Below, in pieces: positions 9,187-17,374 of a DNA stretch of 64,000 nucleotides. The DNA is from an uncultured Oscillospiraceae bacterium. GTDB lineage: Bacteria > Bacillota > Clostridia > Oscillospirales > Oscillospiraceae. The stretch covers positions 1 through 64,000 of the forward strand of contig CAKTMO010000008.1 in assembly GCA_934573935.1 (NCBI GenBank), in the 5' to 3' direction. The notes beneath the pieces are model-generated. The model had not been told where the DNA came from, made no database searches, and saw only the letters and a list, made by a program, of their open reading frames with translations. The position numbers and the translations under genes are program-made. Within the stretch, counting starts at the first letter, position 1. Each line of letters begins with the position of its first letter.

Positions 9187-9680
9187 TGGAGATCACCTCC
9201 CAAGGTCAATTTCAGTTTGTTTCTGGCGCGGTTCAGGCGGCTGCGGATGGTGGCAGGCGCCACTTTCAGCATTTGGGCAATATCGGCGGTGGGGTAGCCC
9301 TCGTAGTAATAGAGATAGACCGGCAGTTTATAGTCGTCCGGCAGGGCCAGCACCGCCTGCAGCGTCTCATCCGGAACCGGATTCTCCACGGTGGGCGGCT
9401 CGGTCAGGGAATCGAAGCTCTCGCGTTTTCGCCAGGGGCTGCGCAGGGCGCTTTTGCACAGGTTGGAGACGGTGACGATGAGCCACGCCTTCTCATGTTG
9501 GGGCGTGGCAAATTCCGCGCCGCTGCGCAGCAGCCGGAGAAAGGCCTCCTGCACCATATCCTCCGCGTCCGCGCCGTTTTTCATGAATGAGTAGGCCACG
9601 CGGTACAGTGTATCCACATGGCGCTGATAAATGGTTTCGATGTCTTTGTCCGTACGCAACAAAGTGTTCGTGGCGGCCAC
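9183..9680 (-). CDS. ECF-family RNA polymerase sigma factor
   Basis: About 160 residues. Region 2 has YRVAYSFMKNGADAEDMVQEAF, which contains the core-binding DAED-like motif. Region 4 has the helix-turn-helix YPTADIAQMLKVAPATIRSRL. The outer frame opens with GTG at 9680, but that codon overlaps the AAAGGAGG ribosome site. One of the in-frame TTG codons at 9662 or 9659 may be the true start, giving a conventional N-terminus just before TDKDIETIYQR. It is followed by an overlapping membrane partner gene. A SigW-like promoter upstream suggests autoregulation. Confidence 0.88.
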   Translation of the reverse strand: MAATNTLLRTDKDIETIYQRHVDTLYRVAYSFMKNGADAEDMVQEAFLRLLRSGAEFATPQHEKAWLIVTVSNLCKSALRSPWRKRESFDSLTEPPTVENPVPDETLQAVLALPDDYKLPVYLYYYEGYPTADIAQMLKVAPATIRSRLNRARNKLKLTLGGDLQ

Positions 9681-9694
9681 CTCCTTTCATGAGA

Positions 9695-9723
9695 GATACG
9701 CGGGAAGAGGAGAATTTGTTGCA
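9695..9723 (-). promoter_or_regulatory. candidate ECF-type promoter
   Basis: TGCAAC (9718-9723), a 17-base spacer, then CGTATC (9695-9700). It resembles the SigW-class pattern TGAAAC-16-CGTA and sits just upstream of the sigma gene ribosome site. Confidence 0.35.
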
Positions 9724-9777
9724 GGGGGATTTTGTTTACGGAAAAGGGGCGCGAAATACCCCTTTCTTAAAAAGAAA

Positions 9778-9801
9778 AAGGGGACGGCTATGCCGTCCCC
9801 T
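9778..9801 (-). terminator. terminator of the 159-aa unknown gene
   Basis: GGGGACGGC / GCCGTCCCC hairpin with a TTTTTCTTTTT tract on the minus strand. Confidence 0.8.
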
Positions 9802-9815
9802 GCACAGAAAAGAAA

Positions 9816-10295
9816 TCACACCTGCTCCTCGTCGGTGCGGTTGCGCCAGGCCAGTTCCTGCTCCAGCTCGTACTCCAGCTTTTTCACGCGCTCCTTCAGT
9901 TCGTCGTAATGCTCGCTCTGGACATAGTATTTGACGAAGGAGAATGTGGCCTCGGCAAACTCCTCCTCGGTATAGGAGGGCAGCAGGGAACCGCCGCTGC
10001 GGCGCAGGCCGCTGACGTTGATGACCACCAGACGGCGATGCTGCTCGCTGAGCTGGAAGAGCTTCAGCTTTTCGGGGACCTCAAGGCCCAGGTCGTACTG
10101 CTCGTTGACCAGATTCAGCAGGCGCGCCTGCTCCGGCTTGGCGGAGACGATGACGCCGTGGCGGGAGAACAGATCCTTCAGGTAGTCCACGGATACCTCT
10201 TCACGGGTGATGGTGCCCTTGCCGATGCCGGTCAGCATGGTGTTGGACAGGTTCAGGCTCACGTATACCTCGTGGCCGGTGGTGGGATAGCTCAT
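9816..10295 (-). CDS. conserved-looking unknown protein
   Basis: 159 residues, not recognised. No signal peptide or membrane segment. The middle part (about 45-105) looks like a mixed alpha/beta fold and contains RRLVVINVSGLRRSGG. The C-terminal 50 residues are highly charged and heptad-like (YYVQSEHYDELKERVKKLEY), probably a short coiled coil for oligomerisation. The start has AGGAGG six bases upstream. It is monocistronic with its own terminator, next to but not in the ECF operon. Confidence 0.75.
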   Translation of the reverse strand: MSYPTTGHEVYVSLNLSNTMLTGIGKGTITREEVSVDYLKDLFSRHGVIVSAKPEQARLLNLVNEQYDLGLEVPEKLKLFQLSEQHRRLVVINVSGLRRSGGSLLPSYTEEEFAEATFSFVKYYVQSEHYDELKERVKKLEYELEQELAWRNRTDEEQV

Positions 10296-10484
10296 ATGAA
10301 ACCTCCTGCACTTTTCTATTCCTGGAGGGCGGCGGGGCCCTCTCCTCTTATAGCTTCATCTTAGCAGGTCGGCGGGAGAAATGCAATAAAAACTTACAAA
10401 TTTGCCGGATTATTTTTGTGCAATTGTGTTAAATGTATGGAATGAGTGATACTTTTGAGGTGATGGTGCAGGGCTTCTTGTCAC

Positions 10485-10525
10485 CGTGTGTAGGGGCCGA
10501 CGAATGGTTTATCGGCGGCGCAACG
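10485..10525. repeat. GTAGGG-type short inverted repeat
   Basis: TGTAGGGGCCGACGAATGG and the nearby TTTATCGGCGGCG form a short GTAGGG/GCC repeat of the kind also seen at about 20263-20340, 49010-49095 and 63159-63238. It abuts a family-A repeat copy. Confidence 0.4.
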
Positions 10526-10534
10526 CGTATCAAA

Positions 10535-10663
10535 GCCTCCCTCTGACGAGGGAGGTGGCGCGAAGCGCCGGAGGGAGAGACGATAAACGCAAGACTTGCG
10601 GCGCAACGCCGGTCTCTCCCCCAGTCTCGCATACGCTCGACAGCCCCCTCGTCAGAGGGGGCC
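10535..10663 (+). repeat. family-A multi-hairpin dispersed repeat, copy 1
   Basis: Order of elements: hairpin CCTCCCTCTGACGAGGGAGG, hairpin GGCGCGAAGCGCC, outer stem GGAGGGAGAG / CTCTCCCCCAG, hairpin GTCTCG..CGCTCGAC, hairpin GCCCCCTCGTCAGAGGGGGC. It fills most of the 10296-10715 gap. No gene is seen there. Confidence 0.8.
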
Positions 10664-10715
10664 AATGACGGGTTATTGGTAGTCCGTGCACACGGGAGAT
10701 TTTGCGCCAGATTTT

Positions 10716-11585
10716 TTACACCCCCGTCAGGTCAAACGGCGGGGTGTATTCCGCGCGGGCGGCGGTGCGCTCCTGGGTGAAGCCGTCGGTGATGCCGCAG
10801 TTCTCCATATAGGACACGGCGGCGCGGTATTCCGCACGGGTCACGTGGCGGCGCAGGGCACCCTCGGCGCCCTCCTGGGGGGTATACTGGCTCATGAGGG
10901 AGAACAGCACCTGGCCGGGGCGGAAATGCTCCGCCACCCAGTCGATGCAGCGGCGGGTGTTGTCCAGCTGCCCGGGCAGCACCAGATGGCGGATCACCAC
11001 GCCCCGCTTCAGCAGGCCGTCCTCCAGCACGCAGGGGCCGGTCTGGCGGAACATCTCCTGAATGGCCGCGGCGGCCACGGGGAAATAATCCGGCGCGGCG
11101 GACAGCGTTCCCGCCAGCGCATCGTCGGCGTATTTCAGATCGGGCAGGTAGATATCCACCTTTCCCTCCAGGGTGCGCAGGGTATCCACCGACTCATAGC
11201 CGCCGCAGTTATAGATCACGGGGACGCTGAGCTTCGGCTCCAGCGCCGGCAGGATCCACGGCAGGAAGTGGGTGGGGGTCACCAGATTGATGTTGTGGGC
11301 GCCGTGGGCGATCAGTTCGTCGAAGATCTCACGCAGGTGTTGGGTGGTGATGGCCTTGCCGAAGCCGCCGGCGGAGATGGAGCCGTTCTGGCAATAGGCG
11401 CACCGCAGGGTGCAGCCGGAGAAAAACACGGTGCCGCTGCCATTGACGCCGGAGATGGGCGGCTCCTCCCACATATGCAGCGCGGCGCGGGCCACACGGA
11501 CGCCTGCGGGCATACCGCAGAAGCCGTGGCCTTCCGTCTCCGTCCGCTCCGCGCCGCAGCGGCGGGGACACAGGGTACAGATCAT
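10716..11585 (-). CDS. radical SAM protein, PflA/AmmeMemoRadiSam-like
   Basis: 289 residues. An N-terminal CTLCPRRCG cysteine pair precedes the radical SAM motif CTLRCAYCQN (CxxxCxxC), followed by barrel segments such as NLVTPTHFLPWI and VDIYLPDLKYAD. The family resembles pyruvate-formate-lyase-activating-enzyme-like proteins whose target is often unknown. The start at 11585 overlaps the tdk stop (ATGA); the longer frame would run into tdk and is rejected. It is the last gene of a minus-strand operon with a SPASM radical SAM gene, mutY and tdk. Confidence 0.85.
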   Translation of the reverse strand: MICTLCPRRCGAERTETEGHGFCGMPAGVRVARAALHMWEEPPISGVNGSGTVFFSGCTLRCAYCQNGSISAGGFGKAITTQHLREIFDELIAHGAHNINLVTPTHFLPWILPALEPKLSVPVIYNCGGYESVDTLRTLEGKVDIYLPDLKYADDALAGTLSAAPDYFPVAAAAIQEMFRQTGPCVLEDGLLKRGVVIRHLVLPGQLDNTRRCIDWVAEHFRPGQVLFSLMSQYTPQEGAEGALRRHVTRAEYRAAVSYMENCGITDGFTQERTAARAEYTPPFDLTGV

Positions 11586-12169
11586 CTCCGCAGCCGGTGG
11601 AAATCCGGCCCCAGATCGCCCGCCATCCAGTGGCGGCGGCACAGACCGATGTACCGGTCATTGGCGCCCAGCACCACCTGAGCGCCCTCCTTCAGCACAT
11701 GGCCCTCCTCGTCAAAGCGGGCGTTAAAGGCGGCTTTTTTGCCGCACCAGCAGATGGTCTTGACCTCCTCCAGCTTGTCCGCCAGCACCAGCAGGTGGTA
11801 GCTGCCGGGGAACAGGTCGCCCTTGAAGTCGGCCCGCAGGCCGTAGCAGATGACAGGGATGTTGCAGTCGTCCACCAGATGCACCAGATAATAGACCTCG
11901 TCCTTGCTGAGAAACTGGGCCTCGTCCACGATGATGCAGGCGTATTTTTGCAGCTGGCTGTCGGGCATGGCGCGCATCTCGTGGAAATAGACGCAGGGGT
12001 GCTTCAGGCCGATGCGGGAGGACACCATGTGGTCGCCGTCCCGCGTGTCGATCTGGGGCTTCACCAGCAGGGTCTCCTGGCCCCGCTCCTCGTAGTTGAA
12101 GCGGGCCATCAGCGCGTTGGCGCTTTTGCTGGAGCCCATGGCTCCGTATTTGAAATAAAGCTGTGCCAT
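11582..12169 (-). CDS. tdk: thymidine kinase
   Basis: 195 residues; phosphorylates thymidine with ATP in the salvage pathway. The P-loop region is YGAMGSSKSANAL, the Asp-Glu motif is IIVDEAQFL, and the lasso region is followed by zinc-binding CWCGKKA and a late Cys. The start at 12169 follows GAGGAGAAAAACCACA; upstream in-frame codons overlap mutY and are rejected. It is 16 bases after mutY and coupled to the following radical SAM gene. Confidence 0.93.
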   Translation of the reverse strand: MAQLYFKYGAMGSSKSANALMARFNYEERGQETLLVKPQIDTRDGDHMVSSRIGLKHPCVYFHEMRAMPDSQLQKYACIIVDEAQFLSKDEVYYLVHLVDDCNIPVICYGLRADFKGDLFPGSYHLLVLADKLEEVKTICWCGKKAAFNARFDEEGHVLKEGAQVVLGANDRYIGLCRRHWMAGDLGPDFHRLRR

Positions 12170-12185
12170 TGTGGTTTTTCTCCTC

Positions 12186-13226
12186 TTATTCCTTCTCCAG
12201 TTTTCCAAATGCGGTGGGGATGGGGTGATTTTCCCGTTCACCGGCGGGGCACCAGACCCAATCCGGCGGGCCTTCGCCCTGTACGGCGACGGTATAGACC
12301 GTCATTTCCCAGATAATGTGGGTAAAAATATGTTTATCTGTCGTCTTTTTCTCCCATTTGTGGGGCGTGAGGCCCCATTGCGCCAGTTGGGCCGCCGCCT
12401 GCGGCTCTGTCAGGGTGCCGGAGACGTTGGGGAACTCCCACAGGCCCGCCAGCAGGCCCTTTGGGGGGCGTTGGCGCAGGGCCGCGGCGCCGTTTCGCCG
12501 CAGCAGGAAGACGGTCAGGGGTTCCGTTCGTTTGACGGTTTTCTTTTCCCGCACGGGCAGCTGCCGCTGCAGACCCTTCTCGCAGGCGGCGCAGAAGCCG
12601 CAAAGGGGACAGTCGCCGCACAGGGGATCGCCGTTGGGCAGGCAGACTGTCGCACCCAGGTCCATCAGCGCCTGATTGAAGGCTCCCGGGCGGTCATGGG
12701 GGATCACCTCTGTCAGCCATCGGCGGAAGCGCCGGCGGGTCTTGGGGTCCAGTACGTTTTCGGCGCAGCCGGTCAGGCGGGCGGTCAGGCGCAGGGCGTT
12801 GCCGTCCACCGCCGGTATGGGTTGGCCAAAGGCGATGGAGGCGATGGCTCCCGCCGTATAATCGCCGACACCCGGCAGGGCCGTCAGTCCTTCGTAGGTC
12901 TGGGGAAACGCACCGCCGTGCTGCACGATGACCTGCGCGGCTTTTTGCAGATTGCGGGCGCGGCTGTAATAGCCCAGCCCCTGCCACAGCGACAGCAGAT
13001 GCTCCTCCGATGCGGCGGCCAGGGCCTCCACCGTGGGCAGCGCCGCCATGAACCGTTCAAAATACGGCAGCACCGCTGTGACGCGGGTCTGCTGCAGCAT
13101 GATCTCCGACACCCAGGTGCGATAGGGGGTCACCGTTTCCCGCCAGGGCAGGCGGCGGCGGTGAGCATCGTACCACGCCAGCAGGGGGGAGGGAAGGGCG
13201 ATGAGTTGTTGGGGCGTGTCGTGCAT
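12186..13226 (-). CDS. mutY: A/G-specific adenine glycosylase
   Basis: 346 residues; removes adenine mispaired with 8-oxoguanine. The catalytic Glu lies in MLQQTRV, the helix-hairpin-helix is LPGVGDYTAGAIAS, and the Asp is in PAVDGNALR. Four cysteines for [4Fe-4S] have spacing Cx7Cx2Cx5C around CGDCPLCGFC. A C-terminal NUDIX-like domain (PPKGLLAGLWEFPNV) recognises 8-oxoG. The start at 13226 has AAAGGAG upstream; a long upstream extension of the frame has no homologous character. It is 11 bases after the SPASM gene. Confidence 0.95.
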   Translation of the reverse strand: MHDTPQQLIALPSPLLAWYDAHRRRLPWRETVTPYRTWVSEIMLQQTRVTAVLPYFERFMAALPTVEALAAASEEHLLSLWQGLGYYSRARNLQKAAQVIVQHGGAFPQTYEGLTALPGVGDYTAGAIASIAFGQPIPAVDGNALRLTARLTGCAENVLDPKTRRRFRRWLTEVIPHDRPGAFNQALMDLGATVCLPNGDPLCGDCPLCGFCAACEKGLQRQLPVREKKTVKRTEPLTVFLLRRNGAAALRQRPPKGLLAGLWEFPNVSGTLTEPQAAAQLAQWGLTPHKWEKKTTDKHIFTHIIWEMTVYTVAVQGEGPPDWVWCPAGERENHPIPTAFGKLEKE

Positions 13227-13237
13227 GGGGACTCCTT

Positions 13238-14080
13238 TCATATGCTGAACCGCGACGCGTAGCCGCAGCGGCGGCACAGCTCCTCGGCGGGCCGGCGGCG
13301 GGAGAAGCCCTGCCGGATGGCCTGGGCGCGGGGGGTGTTCAGGATCTCCGGCAGCGTCTGGGTCAGCAGATCGCCCAGGGGCATACGGCCCTCGCCATCC
13401 AGGCAGCAGGGCACCACCGTGCCGTCGCACAGCACGGCGATCTGCTGGCGCAGGGCGTGGCAGAACTGAACGCCGCGCTCTGCCGCGTCGGGGGCGGGCC
13501 AGTCGAATTTCTGGGCGGATTCCAGATAGACGCCAGGGGCAAGGCGGCGGTTGCCCGCCCGATCGGGCGGCAGGTCTTCCACATTTTGTCCCACGGCGGT
13601 GGAGAAAAACGACAGGATCTCGGCGTTTCTGGCCTGGGCGCCGCCCTCGTTCCACAGGCGTAGGGCGCACAGGACGCCTTTTTCCGCGGCGGCGGTGCAG
13701 AATTTCCACACAGCGGTGAGGTAATCTGTCATATCGCCGCCGTCGTTGCCCTCGAAGCTGTGCAGGGAGATGCTGACCTTATGCAAGGCGGGAGACGATA
13801 GCAGCACGGCGGCCTTTTCCGGCAGCAGCGTGCCGTTGGTGGTCAGGCACACCCGAAAGCCCTGCTCCGCCGCGATGGCCAGCAGCTCCGCCAGCTGCGG
13901 GTGCAGCAGCGGCTCGCCCATCACATGGAAATAGAGGTAGCGGGTGTGGTCCCGCAGCTTCCGGGCCATCACACGGAATTCCTCCGGCGAGAGGAAGCGT
14001 TTTTCCCGCGCCGTGCCGGGGCAGAACACACAGGAGAGGTTGCACACGTTGGTGATCTCCACATAGACCCGTTTGAACAT
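13238..14080 (-). CDS. radical SAM/SPASM-like protein
   Basis: 280 residues. The motif CNLSCVFC near the N-terminus binds the catalytic [4Fe-4S]. The segment YLYFHVMGEPLLHP follows, and a C-terminal cysteine set (VVPCCLDGEG, then LCRRCG) binds an auxiliary cluster as in SPASM/twitch enzymes. The start at 14080 has GGAGGGCGGCAT upstream. First gene of the operon with mutY, tdk and a second radical SAM gene. No candidate precursor peptide is seen nearby, so the substrate is unknown. Confidence 0.85.
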   Translation of the reverse strand: MFKRVYVEITNVCNLSCVFCPGTAREKRFLSPEEFRVMARKLRDHTRYLYFHVMGEPLLHPQLAELLAIAAEQGFRVCLTTNGTLLPEKAAVLLSSPALHKVSISLHSFEGNDGGDMTDYLTAVWKFCTAAAEKGVLCALRLWNEGGAQARNAEILSFFSTAVGQNVEDLPPDRAGNRRLAPGVYLESAQKFDWPAPDAAERGVQFCHALRQQIAVLCDGTVVPCCLDGEGRMPLGDLLTQTLPEILNTPRAQAIRQGFSRRRPAEELCRRCGYASRFSI

Positions 14081-14188
14081 ATGCCGCCCTCCTTTTTTGT
14101 CTCCCTGGTATTGTACCACAAAGCGGCGGCGGTTGCACAGAAAATTTTACAAAAGGAGGACGGCTTACTGCCGCCCTCCCTTTACGGA

Positions 14189-14221
14189 TAAAAAAGCCGC
14201 CCCGTATGGGGCGGCTTTTCC
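14189..14221 (-). terminator. hpf terminator
   Basis: AAGCCGCCCC / GGGGCGGCTT hairpin with a T-run on the minus strand, ten bases past the hpf stop. Confidence 0.85.
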
Positions 14222-14231
14222 TTATTTATAA

Positions 14232-14768
14232 TTACTCCTGCGTCTCGATAATACCGTAACCGCCGTTGTTGCGGCGGTAGACCACCGAGATCACGTCGTC
14301 CGCCACGTTGCGGAAGACATAGAAGGAATGATCCAGCAGGTTCATCTGCAAGATCGCCTCGTCAATGGTCATGGGCTTGACGGTGAAGCGCTTGGTGCGC
14401 ACCACATGGAACTCGTCCTCTTCCTCCACCTGGAATTCGGGGACTTCCGGCTCCATGACCTCGGGCCGCAGGTTCTTGGCCAGACGGGTCTTGTTCTTGC
14501 GGATGCGGCGCTCGATGAAACTGACGGTCCCGTCGATGGCGCCCCGCATGTCACCGTCGGGATCCTCGGCCTGGGCACGGAACAGGGTGCCGTTGGCGGC
14601 GCGGATGGTCAGCTCCACGGTGCAGCGGTTTTTCTTTTCCACGGCAAAGGTCACAAAAGCGTCCGCTTCCTCCGCGAAGTACCGGTCAAGCTTACCGATC
14701 TTCTTCTCGGCATACTCCTTGATGGAGTCGTTCAGGGCGATCTTCTTGCAGGCGAATGTGAACTTCAT
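14232..14768 (-). CDS. hpf: long-form ribosome hibernation promoting factor
   Basis: 178 residues, binds 30S subunits and drives 100S dimer formation in slow growth. The N-terminal ribosome-binding domain has ITLND-like ALNDSIKEYAEKKIGKLDRYF. A linker follows, then the dimerising C-terminal domain FTVKPMTIDEAILQMNLLDHSFYVFRN. The length fits the long form typical of Firmicutes. The ribosome site is AAAGGAG and a promoter (TATAAT 14837-14842) lies upstream. Confidence 0.95.
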   Translation of the reverse strand: MKFTFACKKIALNDSIKEYAEKKIGKLDRYFAEEADAFVTFAVEKKNRCTVELTIRAANGTLFRAQAEDPDGDMRGAIDGTVSFIERRIRKNKTRLAKNLRPEVMEPEVPEFQVEEEDEFHVVRTKRFTVKPMTIDEAILQMNLLDHSFYVFRNVADDVISVVYRRNNGGYGIIETQE

Positions 14769-14836
14769 ATTGTTTGCTCCTTTCTTGGGATACGGAACAT
14801 AGGGTCGGGGAGGGATTTCCCCTTATCCATGTCCGC

Positions 14837-14865
14837 ATTATAGCACATTGTCTGTACTTTGAAAA
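14837..14865 (-). promoter_or_regulatory. hpf promoter
   Basis: TATAAT (14837-14842) with TTTTCA 17 bases upstream. Confidence 0.55.
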
Positions 14866-14879
14866 GGGTGTCACAATAA

Positions 14880-15067
14880 ATTTAGGGAAAATTCACAAAA
14901 GTGACGCAATTTTTGGGCGTTTCGACGAGGCGTGCCAAAAATCGCGGAATTGCGGCAAAACCTCCTATGGACAAGACAGGGGAGATGGGTGTACCATAAT
15001 AACCGGAAGCTTTCCAATATCCCACCCGCTTGAGCCGCGCCCCGAAAGGGGACGCGGCTCCTTTTTA
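14880..15067 (+). other. structured intergenic stretch ending in an orphan plus-strand terminator
   Basis: No ORF is visible. The stretch contains nested pairing (CGCAATT .. AATTGCG around TTTTTGG .. CCAAAAA) and ends in a GAGCCGCG / CGCGGCTC hairpin with CCTTTTTAT at 15030-15067. That hairpin reads in the plus direction, where no gene precedes it. Confidence 0.4.
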
Positions 15068-15078
15068 TCTGCGGGCAG

Positions 15079-15112
15079 CAAAAAAAGAGAGCCTTTCGGC
15101 TCTCTTTTTTGT
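15079..15112 (-). terminator. jag terminator
   Basis: AAAAAAGAGAGCC / GGCTCTCTTTTTT hairpin directly after the jag stop. Confidence 0.85.
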
Positions 15113-15113
15113 G

Positions 15114-15974
15114 TCAGCTATTCTCGCTGCGGTCGAAGGCTACCACGACGCGGCGGTTGGGCTCGGTACCCACGGAATAGGTGGTGACACCCTTCACGTC
15201 CTGCAGCGTGGCGTGGATCACATGGCGCTCGTAGGCGTTCATGGCCTCCAGCGTGACGCTGCGGCGGTACTTCTTCACCTTGGCGGCCACCTTCATGGCC
15301 AGGCTCTCCAGGCTGGCCTCGCGGCGGGCACGGTAGTTTTCGGCGTCCACGTGGATGCGGATGCGCTTTTCGCTGCCGCTGTTGACGGCGTAGTTGGTCA
15401 GCTGCTGGATGGCGTCCAGGGTCTCGCCGCGGCGGCCGATCAGGGCGCCCAGGCGCTGGCCCTCCAGGATGGCCTTATAGCGGCCCTTTTCCTCCTCGTA
15501 CACCTTCACGGCGGCGGGGCTGTCCATATGCTCCAGCAGGCCCGTCAGGAACGCGGTGATGCGCTGGGCATTGTCGTCCTGGCACTCCGGCAGCGTCACA
15601 GCGGGGGCGGCGTTCTGCTCCGGACGGGGCGTCTCGGCCTTTTCCTCGCGCTTGGGCTGGGGTTTGGGCTGCGGCTTCGGCTGGGGCTTGGGCTGCTGGG
15701 GTCTCTGTGGCTTGGGCTGGGGTTTCGCTTCCTCTTTCTTTTCGGGCTTTTCCACGACAACGGGCTTGACCGGCGCGGCGACCTCTTCCATCGGCGCCTC
15801 GTCGGGGCCATAGGTCACGCGGATGCGGGCAGGCTTGGCGCCCATTCCCAGAAAGCCGCTCTTGGCGCGCTCCAGGATCTCCACGGACACATCGTCACGA
15901 TCCATGCCCAGCTGGGCAAGAGCCTTGCCAATGGCCTCTTCCTCGGTCTTGCCTGTTACATCGATATAACTCAT
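15114..15974 (-). CDS. jag: RNA-binding protein Jag/KhpB
   Basis: 286 residues: N-terminal Jag domain (YIDVTGKTEEEAI, KSGFLGMGAKPARI), a low-complexity Pro/Lys/Gln linker with tandem PKPQ repeats (about 80-115), a KH domain with LIGRRGETLDAIQ, and a C-terminal R3H domain ending RHVIHATLQ. It is an RNA chaperone linked to cell elongation. The start is the ATG at 15974 behind AAGGAG; a TTG two codons upstream is rejected. Follows yidC by 12 bases in the conserved rpmH-rnpA-yidD-yidC-jag order. Confidence 0.95.
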   Translation of the reverse strand: MSYIDVTGKTEEEAIGKALAQLGMDRDDVSVEILERAKSGFLGMGAKPARIRVTYGPDEAPMEEVAAPVKPVVVEKPEKKEEAKPQPKPQRPQQPKPQPKPQPKPQPKREEKAETPRPEQNAAPAVTLPECQDDNAQRITAFLTGLLEHMDSPAAVKVYEEEKGRYKAILEGQRLGALIGRRGETLDAIQQLTNYAVNSGSEKRIRIHVDAENYRARREASLESLAMKVAAKVKKYRRSVTLEAMNAYERHVIHATLQDVKGVTTYSVGTEPNRRVVVAFDRSENS

Positions 15975-15986
15975 AGACAAAACTCC

Positions 15987-17090
15987 TTATTCATCGTAAT
16001 GCTGCTCGTTATACGCGCGGCCGCGGGCGTAGGGGCGGTTGCCCACACGGCCTGCCTCGGTGGTGGCGGCGCGCTTGTCCTTGTGCTCCTCCTTGGGCTG
16101 GGCCTTCTTCTTGCTGCCCTGCTGGGGTTTTTTGGGAGCGCTGGCCTGTTCCAGCTGACGGTTGTAATTTTCACGGGCGGCCTGCATCTTGGCGGCGCGC
16201 TTTTTCCGCTTCTCCCGCTCCTTCTCGGTCTCCTCTTCCTCCAGCTTCTTATTGAAGAACTTGGTGAGGATGGCCTCCTGAATGGCGGAGAAGGCGGCGT
16301 TGGCGATCCAGTACACGCACAGAGCGGCAGGGAACATGAAGCCCATCCACACCGTCATCAGGGGGAAGAGGTACATCATCATCTTGCTCTGGCTGTTCAT
16401 GGTGTTGGAGCTGGCCTTCATGGAGACCATGCTCATCACCAGCTGCAGACCCGCGGCGATGAAGGGCATGATCAGCAGGCCCCAGACAGGCCAACCGCCG
16501 CCGGGGAACTGGCTGAGCACCTGGGAGGGCTGGCTGGCCAGGTCCACGCCCAGGAAGCTGTAGTCCAGGTCGATCAGACCGTCGAACTTACCCTGGAAAT
16601 CGGCCCAGTGGTCATGGATAAAGTCGGTGAGATAGATCTGCTCATAGGCATTGTTGGCGGCGGGCGCTGTGTAGCCCAGAGAGGTGGCCAGGGTGGTAAT
16701 CTCCTCGATCACCTCGTTGGACAGGTTCATGAAGAACCGCAGGGGGGTACGAATGATATAGTACAGGGCGATCAGGATGGGGAAGGGCAGGAAAGACCAC
16801 AGGCAGCCGGACATGGGGTTGACGCCCTCACGGGCGTACAGGTCGGCCATCTCCTGCTGCTGCCGCTCTTTGTTATTGGCAAAGCGGGTCTGGATATCCT
16901 TGATCTTGCCCTGCATCCGGTTCATGCGCAGCATGCTCTTCTTGCTCTTCATCTGGAAGGGCAGGATCACCAGCTTCACCACCAGGGTGAAGAGGATCAG
17001 CGCCACGCCGTAGGAACCGGTCAGGCTGTAGAACATTCTCGTCAGCCATGCGAAAGGCACACAGATATAATATCCGATTTGTGCAAACAT
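15987..17090 (-). CDS. yidC: membrane protein insertase YidC/OxaI
   Basis: 367 residues. The N-terminus spans the membrane without a lipobox. The conserved core GVALILFTLVVKLVILPFQMKSKKS includes the hydrophilic-groove region. Later helices contain WPVWGLLIMPFIAAGLQLVMS and FPAALCVYWIANAAFS. The tail is long and strongly basic (about 290-367, rich in Lys/Arg/Gln), typical of ribosome-contacting Firmicute YidC. It inserts membrane proteins with or without SecYEG. Confidence 0.95.
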   Translation of the reverse strand: MFAQIGYYICVPFAWLTRMFYSLTGSYGVALILFTLVVKLVILPFQMKSKKSMLRMNRMQGKIKDIQTRFANNKERQQQEMADLYAREGVNPMSGCLWSFLPFPILIALYYIIRTPLRFFMNLSNEVIEEITTLATSLGYTAPAANNAYEQIYLTDFIHDHWADFQGKFDGLIDLDYSFLGVDLASQPSQVLSQFPGGGWPVWGLLIMPFIAAGLQLVMSMVSMKASSNTMNSQSKMMMYLFPLMTVWMGFMFPAALCVYWIANAAFSAIQEAILTKFFNKKLEEEETEKEREKRKKRAAKMQAARENYNRQLEQASAPKKPQQGSKKKAQPKEEHKDKRAATTEAGRVGNRPYARGRAYNEQHYDE

Positions 17091-17161
17091 TGTGTTTCCT
17101 CCGTTGGTCGTTACTTTTGTTGCGAACAGGAAAAAAATGGGAAAACCCTCAAACAGCCTGA

Positions 17162-17374
17162 TCAGGGAACGGGATCGTACCAGCCGCCCTTATGGAAGGG
17201 ATGGCACTTGAGAAACCGGCGGAACGCCAGCCAGCCGCCCTTTAATGCGCCGTATTTTTCCACCGCCTCCAGTGCGTACTGGGAGCAGGTGGGGATAAAG
17301 CGGCAGCGGGGCGGAAACAGGGGCGAAACAGCCGTCTGATAAAAGCGGATCGCCTTCAAAAACGCCCGCTTCAC
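17162..17374 (-). CDS. yidD: membrane protein insertion efficiency factor YidD
   Basis: 70 residues with the family pattern [26 protein letters not shown] and a late [12 protein letters not shown] end. The GTG start overlaps the rnpA stop (GTGA), with GGAGG upstream, so it is coupled to rnpA. Membrane-associated helper of YidC insertion. Confidence 0.93.
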   Translation of the reverse strand: MKRAFLKAIRFYQTAVSPLFPPRCRFIPTCSQYALEAVEKYGALKGGWLAFRRFLKCHPFHKGGWYDPVP

